A stretch of DNA of 64,000 bases from Coffea arabica (taxonomy: Eukaryota; Streptophyta; Magnoliopsida; Gentianales; Rubiaceae). A program made the translations under genes and the position numbers. Where the stretch lies: contig NC_092323.1 of the NCBI RefSeq assembly GCF_036785885.1, positions 13,152,501-13,216,500 on the forward strand, read 5' to 3'. The number at the start of each line of letters is the position of its first letter. Position 1 is the first letter of the stretch. The notes below the pieces were generated by a model. The model had not been told where the DNA came from, searched no databases, and saw only the letters and a list, made by a program, of their open reading frames with translations. Shown piece by piece: positions 23,866-36,329 of this stretch.

Positions 23866-26800
23866 ATGGAGCTGTTCTTTGTGATTCTGTTCCTGGCAAG
23901 TTTGTGTTCCTTTGTCTTACCTGATGAGCAAGGTAAACAATTTATTAGGGCTTCTGATACTCCATTTCAATTGTCACACCAACATATTCTCTTGTGCTTA
24001 TAATCAGCAGAATTTTATAAATTTGGTGATTTTCTTTGCATATTTTGGTACATTTCTGTTATTTTTCTTTGCCAATCGTTTTTATGAAGTATTCCTTGGA
24101 TTATTTTCTTGCTAATGTGCGTAGTAGCATTTATGGGCTGCTAATTAGTAAGAAGCCTTGGGGCTTGTTTCAGGAGAGGCTCTTTATGCATTAAGGAGCT
24201 CTCTCAATGCTTCAAGCAGTCAACTAGCAGATTGGAATCAGAATCAAGTTAATCCATGCACTTGGTCTAAGGTTATCTGTGACAACAATTACAAAGTCAC
24301 CACCGTGTAAGTTACTCATTCATGTAGAGGTTCCAATATCATTTGCTAAAACAGGGATCTCAATCTTTTTTGCCCATGCATGATACACATTCTTTTGTTG
24401 AAAGATTTCTGCAGTAGCTGCGTAAGTCTTTGACCGAATCAGGTCCGTAATAATATCTTCACCTTGTCTGCAGATCCTTGTCCAACATGGGTTTTCCTGG
24501 CACCTTGTCTCCAAAAATAGGGGTTTTGAAGGCTCTTACGACACTGTAGGTGACAGGAACTTTAAGAAGTTTGTTATTGGATCATATCATTTGATGCCTT
24601 TCAGAAATATCTAAATGATGCTGTTTGGTTCATAATTATATTCATTTAAGTTGCTGTTTCTTTCATTTAGCATGACTCTTCTTGATGATTTTATTTCCCT
24701 GTTGATAGTAGTAATTGGAAGGTATTCTCCTGCACACGAGGAGATGTGCGCTCTTTTGTTGTTGCATAGTGGACTGGTAAAATGATATTTAACAACTCAA
24801 CTTCAATCAATTTGGGGCTTCTTGATGTCAAATTTTAGAATTGAGATTCTCAAAGTCAGTTACTGAGGAAAATTGCATTATGCAATAGCTAGGGATAGGA
24901 TTCTCATCTTTTTACATGATTTTAGGCTTGAAAGTCCATGAGTTTGGCTATGAATGAACTTCAAAATGCGATTTGGTGTCTTATTGTGCATTCCAATCCA
25001 AAGACAGCATTAAATGGCTCCTGTGTTTCAACGCAAGGTAAATTTAGTGGTCTGGTTCAAGTGCTGTAATAGCATATTTTTAGTCCTGATAAAGGAGACA
25101 TAATAGAAAAAAAGGAAAGGTTCATCCTGGGACTTGTTAAGTAACAAGGAGAATGTGAATGATCTCTGAGAGGATTATCAACTTTGTTCAGTCTATGAGC
25201 TTTTCCATAATTCCTTCCTTCTGTAGCTAAACTTTTGGATAGGTGCTCTTGAGGAATTTGGCTGCAATAACCAAGTTATGAGAATTTTGGTAGTCCTTTA
25301 TGTTATATGTTAATTGATTTGATAAAACTGCATTCAATGAGATGATTAATTTCTTGGATGTGTTTGGTTGTAGTGGTTTCAACCTTTTTACAAGCCTATC
25401 CCACAAGCCTGCCATTTATTTTGTTGGTGGGAAAGCCAATGATGGTTTCATCTCAGCATTTTCTGCAAACTTGACTATGGATGCTTCTTAGTTGACTGCT
25501 TATTGTATCAGTGCTTCATAGACTGTTGCACTGAGAAGCCTTTGACCTTTTGATTGATGCTTGTTCCTACTTGTTGTTTTCCTATATGGTCACACCTTAG
25601 TATTGGATGAGCTTGTATAAATGAATAGCAATTCAGTCCAAGCTCTGTTATCTCATGTTTTGCTGCCAGTACACTGCAAGGAAATGGTATAACTGGCAAG
25701 ATACCTGAAGAGTTTGGGAACTTGACAAGCTTGACCATGTTAGATTTGGAAAACAACCATTTGAGTGGAGAAATACCAGCTTCCCTTGGCAATCTCAAGA
25801 GGCTTAATTTCTTGTAAGCAGTTCGTTGTCGTTCTTGTTTTTAATTTTTTGCTTATGTTTATTTCAAAGTTCTCTCTGGCTAAGAGCACAATCTTTTCTG
25901 TAGGATTTTGAATCAAAACAATCTTACTGGAGCAATACCACCATCACTCTCAAATCTTCAAAGTTTAGTTAGTGTGTAAGTGATTTTATTTTTCTGTTCT
26001 GTGTAGTATCATAAGGTTGGCTAGAGTTTTTACTTGTTTCCAGAATTAGACAAAGGTGTCTGACTACCAGATATGAATTTGAGTTGCTGTCATCCTGACT
26101 GTACTAAGACAACATTTTCTGCAGTCAGCTTGCATCAAATGGTCTTACTGGCCAAATACCAGATCAATTCTTTGAAGTTTCCAAGTACAAGTATGTATTC
26201 TATCTCTTTTTCCAGATATCCTTTTATATGTTTATGAATATAGAGAGTGATTGTAGATTTGATTGCTAATTTCAGTTTTACAGGAAACAGCCTGAATTGT
26301 GGTTTAAATTTCCCCCATCCATGCGAGTCTAATAATGGAGGTATGTAATTGGGATTTTTTCGACAACAAGACAAATGCCATATATGTCTCCAGTCTACCA
26401 AGGATCTATTTCACTTATCTTCAGAGCTGCTACACATGCTTTTTCAGTATCTTACTGCTCCTCCCAAAAAAAAGGGGGATGCTGAAGGAAGAGAATGTAA
26501 TATGCCACAATAGTATAATTCGTACTGTTTTATCTGTTTAAAAAGAAAAATGGTGGGGTGAAATGGATAGACTTTTGCTATTGTCCTTCATTAGCTGACT
26601 TAAATCCAATGAATCTACTGTTTTGGCAGGTTCTTCAAGTAAACCAAAGGTTGGAATAATTGTTGGGATAGTTGGTGGAATTTTAGGTATTCTGCTTCTT
26701 GGAGGTTTGCTGTTATTTGTTTGGAGGGGCAGGCACAGAGGCTACAAGCGTGAAGTTTTTGTAGATGTTGCAGGTTTGTGTTGCTTTTTGTAAATGAATT

Positions 26801-29061
26801 ATGTTGTATATGCTTTATTACAGAATGTTCGAATGACTAGTGCCTCAATCTTTACAAGGATTCACTTGGAAAATGGATATTTTATCTAAGCTGTCTCTGA
26901 TTGGATTAGCTAATTTTGGCATCATCAGGTGAAGTCGATAGAAGAATTGCATTTGGTCAGCTGAAGAGATTTGCTTGGAGAGAATTGCAGCTTGCTTCAG
27001 ACAACTTCAGCGAGAAAAATGTTCTTGGACAGGGAGGTTTTGGAAAGGTCTATAAAGGAGAGCTTGCAGATGGTACAAAAGTTGCTGTGAAGCGTTTAAC
27101 AGATTATGAGAGTCCCGGTGGTGATGCAGCATTCCAGCGTGAAGTTGAGATGATTAGTGTGGCTGTACACAGAAATCTTCTACGACTGATTGGATTTTGC
27201 ACTACCCCAACCGAACGCCTCTTGGTGTATCCATTCATGCAGAATCTAAGTGTTGCATATCGTCTTCGAGGTACCGTTGTTTTTCTCTTGATGCTTATTA
27301 ATTGATAGAATTTCATTTTGTATCGTGATACTGTAATAGTAATCTTGCTTAGCAAGAACAATGTGAAAAGTCATTGTTAACAGCTTTTGCATGGTTGTGG
27401 CTTTTCAGTTTCTTTTTGCCCATTTGTTGTTGAAATGCATGTTGTGGGACACGCAACTCTGATTATTTAAGGTCATTTTCAATTATTAAGAAGTTTCTTA
27501 TGACAGAATCTTCAGGGTTTACCTTGTCCTTCATCAAAGTTTAGTGTTCTAGTTAAGAAAGATGAGTTGTAACTTGTTAGAAAGTTTTGCTGGAAAATGT
27601 TCTTATGCAGACTTTTACATAATGTATGTGAAAAAAAATCCTGCTTTTCTGAATTTGTTGGAAAAATGAGTAAATTAGAAAACTGCTCATTGTCTCACAT
27701 TTTGGTACATGAATGTGAAGCTTTTATGTCTGCTATTTAATATGGTTGGTTCTGTACAAACTTGATGTTTCAAACACTTAGGATCGAACATCTTGCATTG
27801 TACAGAGTAGATTGCCATTGTAACTTGCTTGATTGGCTTTGGGTGACTCACTCTCATTGTGTGACAGCCACTATGAATTTATTTGTAATCCTTGCAATGG
27901 ACCTTAAAATTGAAGTTCTTGTCTTGGTACTATTGACGTCATCTAGATGGAGATCTCATCTAAATTTAATTCTTCAGTTAAGCGCTTGTCACTTTGTAAT
28001 CAATATGTCTTCTTAAGGGCTATCTTAGTTCGATGACTTGACCAATTATAGACATGCTCATGACAAAGGTTCCCCAAAAAATGGTGGATTTTTTTAACAT
28101 TTGGAGACACTTGTAAAACCAACCTATGGTAGTCCTCTTTAATACCAGCTTATCATTTCTATGGAATATGCATGTTAATGCAGAGCTAAAACCCGGGGAA
28201 ACTGTGCTGGATTGGCCAACAAGGAAGTCTGTAGCACTGGGCACAGCACGTGGACTGGAATACCTTCATGAACACTGTAATCCTAAAATTATCCACCGTG
28301 ATGTCAAGGCTGCTAATGTATTGCTGGATGAAGATTTTGAAGCTGTTGTTGGTGATTTTGGCTTGGCAAAACTTGTTGATGTTAGAAAGACTAATGTTAC
28401 AACCCAGGTTCGAGGCACCATGGGTCATATAGCTCCGGAATACTTGTCCACCGGCAAATCATCAGAAAAGACTGATGTTTTTGGTTATGGAATCATGCTG
28501 TTAGAGCTTGTGACAGGACAGCGGGCAATAGATTTCTCACGACTTGAAGAAGAAGATGATGTCTTGTTGCTTGACCATGTATGTATTTGAAAATTATTTT
28601 ATGTAGCTTTCACAGTCCTGCTTTCTCTCGACTTGCTGGTCCAAATTCGTCTTAAGTTCATTTGTGTGATGTCTGTCCATAAAACTCTTTTATGTGGTCT
28701 AGCGTCTTCTCATTATTCATTGCTTTTGCCTGCATTCCCAATGAAGGTCAAAAAATTGCAGAGGGAGAAAAAATTAGATGCTATTGTGGATCGCAACCTA
28801 AGCAGGAACTACAACATTCAAGAAGTAGAGATGATGATACAGGTTGCATTACTCTGCACCCAAGCATCACCAGAGGATCGACCGGCGATGTCAGAAGTGG
28901 TCCGTATGCTGGAAGGCGAGGGGCTAGCTGAGAGATGGGAAGAGTGGCAGCATGTCGAAGTTACCCGTAGGCAGGAGTATGAGAGGTTGCAGAGAAGATT
29001 TGACTGGGGAGAAGATTCAATTTATAATCAAGATGCTATTGAATTATCTGGTGGAAGATAG
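23866..29061 (+). CDS. LRR receptor-like Ser/Thr kinase, LRR-II (At5g10290/At5g65240-like)
   Basis: Eleven coding exons: 23866-23932, 24174-24306, 24474-24545, 25670-25813, 25904-25975, 26125-26190, 26276-26340, 26630-26773, 26929-27270, 28184-28578 and 28747-29061. All GT-AG, summing to 1,815 nt (604 aa). The exon sizes 133/72/144/72 are the SERK-family signature. Parts: signal peptide (about 1-20), LRRNT with [11 protein letters not shown], about five LRRs, short juxtamembrane, TM helix ([25 protein letters not shown]), then kinase. Kinase motifs: [17 protein letters not shown] (Lys), [11 protein letters not shown] (RD type), [19 protein letters not shown]. It ends [16 protein letters not shown], the tail of this subclade. 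Plasma-membrane receptor or co-receptor; ligand unknown. It looks intact. Confidence 0.93.
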
Positions 29062-29743
29062 GAGGTAACCGCTAAATATGATAAGTGTAAATGATTTCTT
29101 GTAATACGTTGGTCGGATGAATGTAGCTTATCTGTAAAATTTTGATGGCAGTGTCCCTGTATTTTCTTTTTGAGTCTTTTTTAGTGCCATTGCTTTATCT
29201 TGCTTTTCTTCTGTACTCATAGTTTTATCTATTCATTTTCTTCTTTTTGCGTGCCATTCTTGGAGGGCAGCACAGGACCATGTATCCTGCACTCTATTTG
29301 TTTCTTCCTCCTTCCTAAATGCTAATAAAAGACACCCCCTCTTTTGTAAATGGGTATATTTGCTCCTTCCCAAAGAACCATGAACCTAGCTGTCCAATCC
29401 CAATACAATTATCTTTAGCTTGTCCCTTATATTACATGTATTGTTTTTGGTGCAATGTTTTTTTACCATGTTTTAGATAAAACCAATGAATAGTTCAAAA
29501 AAGAAAAAAGAGAGAACAACTAGTTTACTAAATAGAGAGAAAAGTTCTGTTTTTACCAAATTTTATTCTATAGGACACTGATAGGCTATACTTAGGGGCA
29601 ATGCCATCCTATATCTGGGATTAAATAATCAGAACCAGAATGTACACATTCCTTTCTTCACGAAACTGTATGCATTGGCCAAGGCACAATCAAATTAGTC
29701 CAAAATGTGAAGGTTCAGAAACTCTGCTCGACTTTCTTCCATC
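29062..29743. other. 3' flank of the receptor kinase
   Basis: It contains the probable 3' UTR of the kinase gene and then spacer up to the P450 relic. I see nothing else. Confidence 0.45.
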
Positions 29744-30330
29744 ATGATGCCTCCTCTTCTTTTACTCCTCGCCTTTGTCTTCCTCATATATTTGCATATT
29801 CTCAAAGCAAAGAAAACAAATAGCATTAAAGCCAAACTTCCACCAAGCCCTCCAAAGTTTCCTATCGTAGGCAACTTGCATCAGCTAGGAAAGTTACCTC
29901 ACCAGAAGTTATGGCAACTGTCACAAAAATATGGCCCAGCCATGCTACTTCAACTAGGCAATGTCCCCACCTTAGTCATTTCCTCAGCTGAAATGGCTAA
30001 AGAAGTCTTGCAAACTCATGATATAGACTTCTGCAGCAGGCCAAACTCACCTGGGGAAATTGAGATTACTCATTTGATAGACTCCATTTCATTAGCGTCG
30101 GGGAAACTGGTTAACCTTGATGAAAAACTTTTTAACTTGGTGGATGCAGTTGTTACTACAGTTGCTTTTGGTAAGAGCTATAGAGGGAAGCAATTCGAGG
30201 GTCAAATGTTGAAAGATGTTCTTGATGAAACCATGAATTTGGGATGAAGGATTTGGATTTAACCTCTTCGATTAATCTTCTAGAGCTGACTGAGTCGGTT
30301 TGTCAAGTTGATCAACTTGTCTTTTGGAGG
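29744..30330 (+). pseudogene. CYP71-type cytochrome P450 pseudogene (5' part)
   Basis: It starts like an intact ER P450: an N-terminal anchor (MMPPLLLLLAFVFLIYL), the proline hinge LPPSPPKFPIVGNLHQLG, then KYGPAMLLQLGNVPTLVISS and DIDFCSRP. About 45 residues that should carry helix C (the W/R heme-contact segment) are missing between SRPNSPG and EIEITHLIDSIS. The frame then runs through VAFGKSYRGKQFEG and stops. The I-helix, ExxR and the heme-binding Cys loop are absent downstream. It cannot encode an active enzyme. It looks like a truncated CYP71 copy whose 3' half was never captured or has been lost. Confidence 0.85.
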
Positions 30331-31164
30331 GCTCAACGGTCTTTGCTCTCTCAAGTAGGTAGTTGATCATGATCATATGATCAAACTATTCGTTCGGGCA
30401 TGGAACCTGAACCTTTCCATCACCCGATCAGAATACAACGAAACAGTCTATTTAAACCTATTGAACAAAGGAATAACCTCTCTTATCTTTGATTTTGTTT
30501 TCTCTTGCATGGCCATGAAGGACTGAAGTGTGGTGGAAGTTTTTGGGGAGGTAATTTTTCATCTTCACAATGGACAATACAGTCAAGCTTTCTACATGAT
30601 CAACTACGTACGAAGCAGTAACGCACAAGGTCAAATATTATCAACAAAACCGAAAAGCAAAAATTAACTCGAACTTGTCTCGTGGGCTTTCTTGCTGTGT
30701 ATTTCATCATCAATCAACCTAAAGCCAGACTTAGTCGTCAAAGGATTGAGATATGGGAAAACGCATATGAGAAAACGCATGAATTAGGCGTTTTTTTTGG
30801 GGGGGGGGGGGGGGGAATGTTGTGTTACTGCAAACTCCAAAAACAGAATATCTCAATCCAAAACACTCTAATCCAAGCAGAGCCATAGTTTTAATATGAG
30901 CTACTTTCGCTACCTAAATTTTTTTTTTTAATTTAACATAATGACCTAAACTTAGGCAACACATTATTGACCTTTCTAGCACTGCCCTACCAAATAACAT
31001 ATCCTGGTTGCTCCGCTGACTCTGAAAATCGGATTGGGGCAAGTACAATTAGGTACAGTCATATTTGATGCCATTTTATGCGTACCACAAAGTATTGCAA
31101 TAATCGGAGACTTGCATAAAAATCCAAACCGTACCTGCTCTCATCCTTTTGAGACTATGCTTAT
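30331..31164. other. spacer downstream of the P450 relic
   Basis: It includes a T8-G18 homopolymer at about 30,790-30,815. No recognisable P450 3' exon or other gene. Confidence 0.45.
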
Positions 31165-32580
31165 TCATTTAAACTTGTACCTCCTTTTCAACTCTAGACC
31201 CAAAACACTGGAACATTCCGGCAAGAATGTCCAACGTGTACAAGAACATCTATTCTTCATATTCTCCTTTTTTTCCTCTTCCAGGCGTCTCTTGAAGATT
31301 TCAATGCAGCTAGAGTTCTGAAAATCTTGGAAGTCCCTATCTTCACCAAGGAAAACAGAAACCAAGCTTGGGACATAATCAACCACATAATGAGAATCAA
31401 GAAAACGTTTGCATTTCAACTCTTTTTCCATAGGTTCCTCAACACACCGTTTGTCTGGGTCATACAAGACTAGACCATTTGCCTTCTCTTTTGATGCTGC
31501 CAAAAGCTGCCCTGATGCTATTAGCCCTGTTGTTCTTTGGCGCAGGGGATGGATCTCTGAAACCTTAATATGCTTTATGCAAGACATATGTTCACCATGT
31601 TCCTTCATCACCCACAGCTCAGAACCTCCATGTCCAAGATCGGAAAATGCAAGACATCCTTCAAATTCTTCCAGAGTAGGATACTTGAAATTGGGTAGGC
31701 AATCCGGTAGCGATAATTGTCGAATCTTTTCCTGATTTATGTCCAACACATTCAAGCAAAGTTTTGAATCCATTTGATTCCGAGCGCACCAATGAGCAAA
31801 TCCATTATGAACTACTAAATTCCATCTATACGCCAAAGGGGACGCTGCAAGATTTTGGTGAGGAGGAGGAAGAATATCTGGACTAATCTGTTTCCAGGAA
31901 TTGTTACCTAGACTGTATATTTGAACCCTGAAGCAGCCTTCTTCTGGATGTGAAATTTTCACCACTTGGTAATCATGGCTAACCGGATTACGGGTAAAGT
32001 AGACATCATGCTTTATACAGTATCTGATGCAATCGATCCAGGGAAGAGTCTTGCATTGATTTAAAACAGGGTTCCATAGATGGATGCTAAGTTTGCCGAT
32101 ACGATAGCAGCGGTTGAAGAAACACACTATACCATCACAGCAACCTGCCAAGAAGTAGGGACCTTCTACAAATATTAGCCTGCAGAGATTAATATCTGCT
32201 CCAGGATTAACTCTGAATTGCTCTGTCAATTGTTTGACACCTGGAACAAAGCTTTTAGGGCAGTCACAGTTGATACCTAGAGCACGGGTCATAGGGAGGT
32301 CAGAAGAAGAGCGCGGACAAATTGCACGAGTGTCCAGGAGGACATTTCTGATTTCGCCAGGGTTGTTGTTGCCGTTTTTAAGGGACTTTTGCAGATGAGA
32401 ATAGATAAAAACAGGATCAGAGGTTATAAGGTTTCGCCAGGACTTGGATACGCAACAAAATCGAACCAGGGTCTTCACAGGTAGTTTAGACAAGACATCA
32501 AAGATGATCTCTTCCGGTATATGCAGGGATGATGATGGCTGCCTTTGCAGAAGAAGAGTAGCTCCCGTCTCTTGATTCAT
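31165..32580 (-). CDS. F-box/FBA protein 1 of the cluster (CPR1-like)
   Basis: Intronless, 471 aa, ATG at 32,580. The F-box lies at residues 21-63 (IPEEIIFDVLSKLPVKTLVR and onward), binding SKP1 in an SCF E3 ubiquitin ligase. An F-box-associated (FBA) beta-propeller-like region follows, with family marks GCCDGIVCF, LWNPVLNQCKTLP, DYQVVKI, VQIYSLGNNSWKQI, VVHNGFAHW, LNVLDINQEKI, LWVMKEHGE and LVLYDPD, closing VVDYVPSLVSVF. The FBA part selects the protein to be degraded; the target is unknown. It has a C-terminal extension of about 50 residues, Lys/Glu-rich then Cys-containing, that differs from its neighbours. It is the downstream-most member of the array and has no sign of decay. Confidence 0.9.
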   Translation of the reverse strand: MNQETGATLLLQRQPSSSLHIPEEIIFDVLSKLPVKTLVRFCCVSKSWRNLITSDPVFIYSHLQKSLKNGNNNPGEIRNVLLDTRAICPRSSSDLPMTRALGINCDCPKSFVPGVKQLTEQFRVNPGADINLCRLIFVEGPYFLAGCCDGIVCFFNRCYRIGKLSIHLWNPVLNQCKTLPWIDCIRYCIKHDVYFTRNPVSHDYQVVKISHPEEGCFRVQIYSLGNNSWKQISPDILPPPHQNLAASPLAYRWNLVVHNGFAHWCARNQMDSKLCLNVLDINQEKIRQLSLPDCLPNFKYPTLEEFEGCLAFSDLGHGGSELWVMKEHGEHMSCIKHIKVSEIHPLRQRTTGLIASGQLLAASKEKANGLVLYDPDKRCVEEPMEKELKCKRFLDSHYVVDYVPSLVSVFLGEDRDFQDFQNSSCIEIFKRRLEEEKKENMKNRCSCTRWTFLPECSSVLGLELKRRYKFK

Positions 32581-33540
32581 TGCAATGGAGTTATTTGATT
32601 CTCAGAAGAACTCTAATTCCTGGTTCAAATCGCTATTGGATCATAATCAATTTATCAAGAACCTTTCATTTGATCAGACTTCAAGTCAAACTCAAATGAT
32701 ACAGGCATCTTCTGTTTTCCGAATGGCGGGGGAAACCTGCCAACTACATCGGATTCAACATTGCTGATTCTTCAACTGACTTTACAGGATTGTATGGTTT
32801 TGACCATGGCAATCGGGCAATTAGGATACCTTTGGTTACAATTATGGTTATCTTTTTATGTTTTTGTGTTTTCTTTTGAACCCTTAAAGGTTTTGTTTGT
32901 AAATCAATAGACACTAGCTAGTATAAATATTATACGGAGTACATTACTCTATTAGCTCCTTATGGTTTAAGATCTTTTAGTACGCTGACCGTGCCTACAA
33001 ATTATTGGTATATGATCCTTATATTTAAATGCAACGCGAGAATGAAGGAAGTTACTCAAATCCGAGTTATGAGCTTTGTTTGTTCGCAAATATACTGGAT
33101 AAGATGATATGTCAACTGGTAGGAAGTTCCTGAATTCGAGATGGGGATTCTTTTTTTTTTTTTTTTTTTATTTAAAAATTTAAACAAACAACAGAATTGT
33201 CAATTACTAGTAGAATTCAGACGGTCCTAATCCCAAATCCAAACACAGTACAGTGCATATTTTTCATTAATTTAAATTGCATAAACCAGGGAAACCAGCA
33301 CACTAGTTAGGCAAAGTAATGGCATCAAACAGGTAAATAAGCCCAAGAAAACACAGAAACGATTGGTTGAAGTCGACAATGGGGGTTCAAGATGGCTTTC
33401 TAAACTCAACTACAACACCTAAGTATAAACTGTAAAACATGAATGCTAGGACCTATAGTGCTTCAAACACGTAGATTTTCATCTGTTATGCACAATAGAG
33501 TTGAACGTTCTACGTAAACAGCCTCCACCGGGTGGAATAT
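32581..33540. other. spacer between F-box genes 1 and 2
   Basis: The first part is the upstream region of F-box gene 1. From about 33,380 to 33,540 the sequence matches the downstream flank of the F-box fragment at 36,330 (36,080-36,235), so it is part of the duplicated unit. A poly(T) run lies at about 33,151. Confidence 0.55.
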
Positions 33541-34053
33541 TTTAGCGGTTGTTTATATTAACCTTTGGTGAAAATTATCACCTATTAAACCCAAAATTGT
33601 GGTGATTACTGAGAAATAAATCAACAATAAAATTGTGAAAGCGTACCTGGATTGATGTTGATTGACTAGTACTAGAATCTTTAAAGTCTTGTGGTGGCTT
33701 TTGAGATTAACACGCTGTTTGGGAGAGTCCTCCTTCAGTTTTTCTCTGGTATCTCTTCTTGACGATGGGATATTAAGAGATAGCTATTTGTGGTACTAAG
33801 AATACTACAGAAAGAATATGTGTGATCCGAGATCATAACCCTAGTTATAGATACCTTTTCTATTATCTTTTGGATTCTTATTTCAATCCATCATAGAAAT
33901 AGAAATTATTCTACACATTAAAAGCCCACATCCTGCGAGATAAGATTAAAGCCCAAATTATAATTGATTGTTTTAGTTGGACTCAACTTTATTAAATAAT
34001 TTGCAATGCATAATTATTCACATATGAGTTAACATTGGATTAAGGATCCAACA
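33541..34053 (-). mobile_element. solo-LTR-like insertion (about 510 bp)
   Basis: The paralogous flank at about 36,225-36,245 reads GGAATAACATCTCCTG without interruption. Here the same words are separated by about 510 bp, so this is an insertion with an empty-site control. On the minus strand it opens TGTTGGATCC, like many Copia-type LTRs. No internal region, PBS or PPT is attached, hence a solo LTR is the best guess. Flanks GAATA / AAATA may be a decayed 5-bp target duplication. Borders are good to a few bases. Confidence 0.45.
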
Positions 34054-34205
34054 AAATAACCTCTCCTAGTATTTCTTACTGAAGTCTTTGGCCTTTTTTT
34101 TTTTTTTGGTCGACGCTATAGTTTCTATTCTAGACCTACTCTTACTCTATACTAGGAGGAGGGGTGAGCCCAACTGAAGTCTTTTGCTGTACTGGACTTC
34201 TTTCA

Positions 34206-35411
34206 TCAGCAACGGATTAATCTAACCAAGCTTGGTACATAATCAAACGCCAAGTATGTGACGGATACACGGGGGATTTCCAACTCTTTCTGCATAGGCT
34301 CCTCAACTCTTTGGTTCTCTGGATCATATAAAACCAAAAAATTTCGACCAAGCCTGTCCTTCTTCACTGCTGCCAAGAGGTTTCCAATTGTTGTGACCCC
34401 TGTAATTCTCTGGGGTAGAGGACGGATAGTGGAGTCCCCAGAAATCACAATTTGCTTTGTCCAAGAAATGTCTTCGCCGTGTTCTTTCATCACCCACAAT
34501 TCAAATGGATGTACCTTTGAAAAATTCCAGCCATGGGTTATACATAGGCATCCTTGAAATAGTTCCAGATTAGGATCATGTGAATGGTTTGATAAGCTAT
34601 CAGGGAGCAAAATTTCTCGAATTTTTTCCTGATTCATGTCCAATATGTTCATGAAGAGAGTTGAATCCTTCTTATCTTTAGCAAGCCAGTGGGGAAATCC
34701 ATTATATACAACTGCATTCCAATTATACTCTGAAACCAGGTGAAGAATTTGGTTGCGAGGAGGATGCATCCCTGAACTCAAAGGTTTCCAAGAATTGTTA
34801 CTTAGACTATATATCTGAAACTTGAATACTCCAACCTCAATTTGATGTGAAATTTGTACAACTTGGTAATCTTCGGTAACTGGATCATAGGTAAAGCATA
34901 CAACATTATGACTCCATTCCCAGTCGGCAGTTCTGGGAAGGATAATGCATTGATTCAGAGCAGGGTTCCACAGATATATGTGTGGGACGCATTCATAATC
35001 GCATTCGCCATAGAAACATATTATACCATTAAAGCAACCTGCGAAGGAAAAATAGCCTTCCGCAAATAAAAGTCGGCAGAGATTGCTGTCTCCAGCACTG
35101 ATCATGAATTGCTCGGTTAACTCTTTTATTCTTGGATCAGGCCGTTCATAGCAGGTAGTACAACCTACAAGAATTCTATTACAGTCGAGGAAGACATTCT
35201 TGATGCCCCTGGAATTGATCTTGCTGTTGTTATTTAGAGTGTTCTGCAGATGAGAAGTGATAAAATTACCATCAGAGGTGATGAGTTTTCGCCAGAGCTT
35301 ACATACGCAACAAAATCGAACCAGGGTCTTCACAGGCAGTCTAGACAAGATTTCCAAGATACTGTCGTACGGTAAATATGGCCTGGATGACGAACTCGAT
35401 GGCTCCATCAT
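34206..35411 (-). CDS. F-box/FBA protein 2 of the cluster
   Basis: Intronless, 401 aa from the first in-frame ATG at 35,411 (MMEPSSSSSRPYLPYDSILE). The F-box is at about residues 13-55 (LPYDSILEILSRLPVKTLVR). FBA marks follow: GCFNGIICF, YLWNPALNQCIILP, DYQVVQI, FQIYSLSNNSWKPL, VVYNGFPHWL, MNILDMNQEKI, LWVMKEHGEDISW and FLVLYDPENQRVEEP, ending LAFDYVPSLVRLI. It has no C-terminal extension. Closest in wording to gene 1 and to the fragment at 36,330. Predicted SCF substrate receptor, target unknown. Its downstream side received the 510-bp insertion. Confidence 0.9.
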   Translation of the reverse strand: MMEPSSSSSRPYLPYDSILEILSRLPVKTLVRFCCVCKLWRKLITSDGNFITSHLQNTLNNNSKINSRGIKNVFLDCNRILVGCTTCYERPDPRIKELTEQFMISAGDSNLCRLLFAEGYFSFAGCFNGIICFYGECDYECVPHIYLWNPALNQCIILPRTADWEWSHNVVCFTYDPVTEDYQVVQISHQIEVGVFKFQIYSLSNNSWKPLSSGMHPPRNQILHLVSEYNWNAVVYNGFPHWLAKDKKDSTLFMNILDMNQEKIREILLPDSLSNHSHDPNLELFQGCLCITHGWNFSKVHPFELWVMKEHGEDISWTKQIVISGDSTIRPLPQRITGVTTIGNLLAAVKKDRLGRNFLVLYDPENQRVEEPMQKELEIPRVSVTYLAFDYVPSLVRLIRC

Positions 35412-36329
35412 AGGAATCAAGGGTTTAATTTGTTCAGGCTAGAAGATAAGGAAAAACAACAATTGAGTAGGCTAAACAAGGATTGAAAGCAGAAGAGTAA
35501 TTGATATCCCCAGTTTTGGGTTTATATATGGATTGGAACAACAATCTGTAAAAGCTGATTCTAAGTCAGTATCTCACGTTGTACTCCAATTAATGCATGT
35601 TTCCAGGCATTCTCTCTATAGAATTCCTCATGAACCCTAATTGTAAATCGCCTATCAGTATATGTAATGTGTTGGATGGTAAAGGAAGCCTAATCTAAAT
35701 AGGAAAAGGAAAAGTTTTACAGGAAAAGGAAACCATCTAATTGTTTTGGACGCTAAGTCTAATCTAAGTAGGAAAAGGAAAAGTTTTACAGGAAAAGGAA
35801 ACCATGTAATTGTTTTGGACGCTTTCCTTTTCCTTTCTCTCATTTAATCGGCTGTACCTTTGCTACAAATTACTTCTAGGCAAAAAATTCAATTGAAGAA
35901 GAGTGAACATTGTCCAAAAAAATATGACAAAGTCCTCCTCCACCTCACCAGCTATTTTCTGACAAAACTGTTCTAATGCAAAATTTAAAGAAATTCTAGA
36001 TTGTCCATTTGTTGCAATAAACCAGAGAAATTAAGCAACGTAGGTAAGTAAGTCAAAGAAAACACGGACAAAAGCATTTAAAGATGGCTTTCTCTACTAC
36101 TCAACTACAATACCAAGTTTGTACTACTAGCTAGTCTGCCAAATTCCTATTTATCGCTTCAAAGATGCAGATTTTCATTTCTTATGCACATTAGAATCGA
36201 ACATTATTCGCAAGAGACTTCCACCAGATGGAATAACATCTCCTGTTTTTGCTTTCATCATTCTTTTTAAAGCGATTAAGGTCCAGTAAATAGTGCCTAA
36301 AGTTTTGGCTGTGGTGGAATTTTACATCA
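35412..36329. other. spacer between F-box gene 2 and fragment 3
   Basis: Upstream region of gene 2, then the 69-bp tandem repeat (35,691-35,822). From about 36,080 it is homologous to the 33,380-33,540 flank. No extra gene seen. Confidence 0.5.
35691..35822. repeat. 69-bp tandem duplication, about 1.9 copies
   Basis: The unit beginning TAATCTAARTAGGAAAAGGA occurs at 35,691 and 35,760 with very few differences, so the duplication is recent. It lies about 280 bp upstream of F-box gene 2, possibly in its promoter region. Confidence 0.85.
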
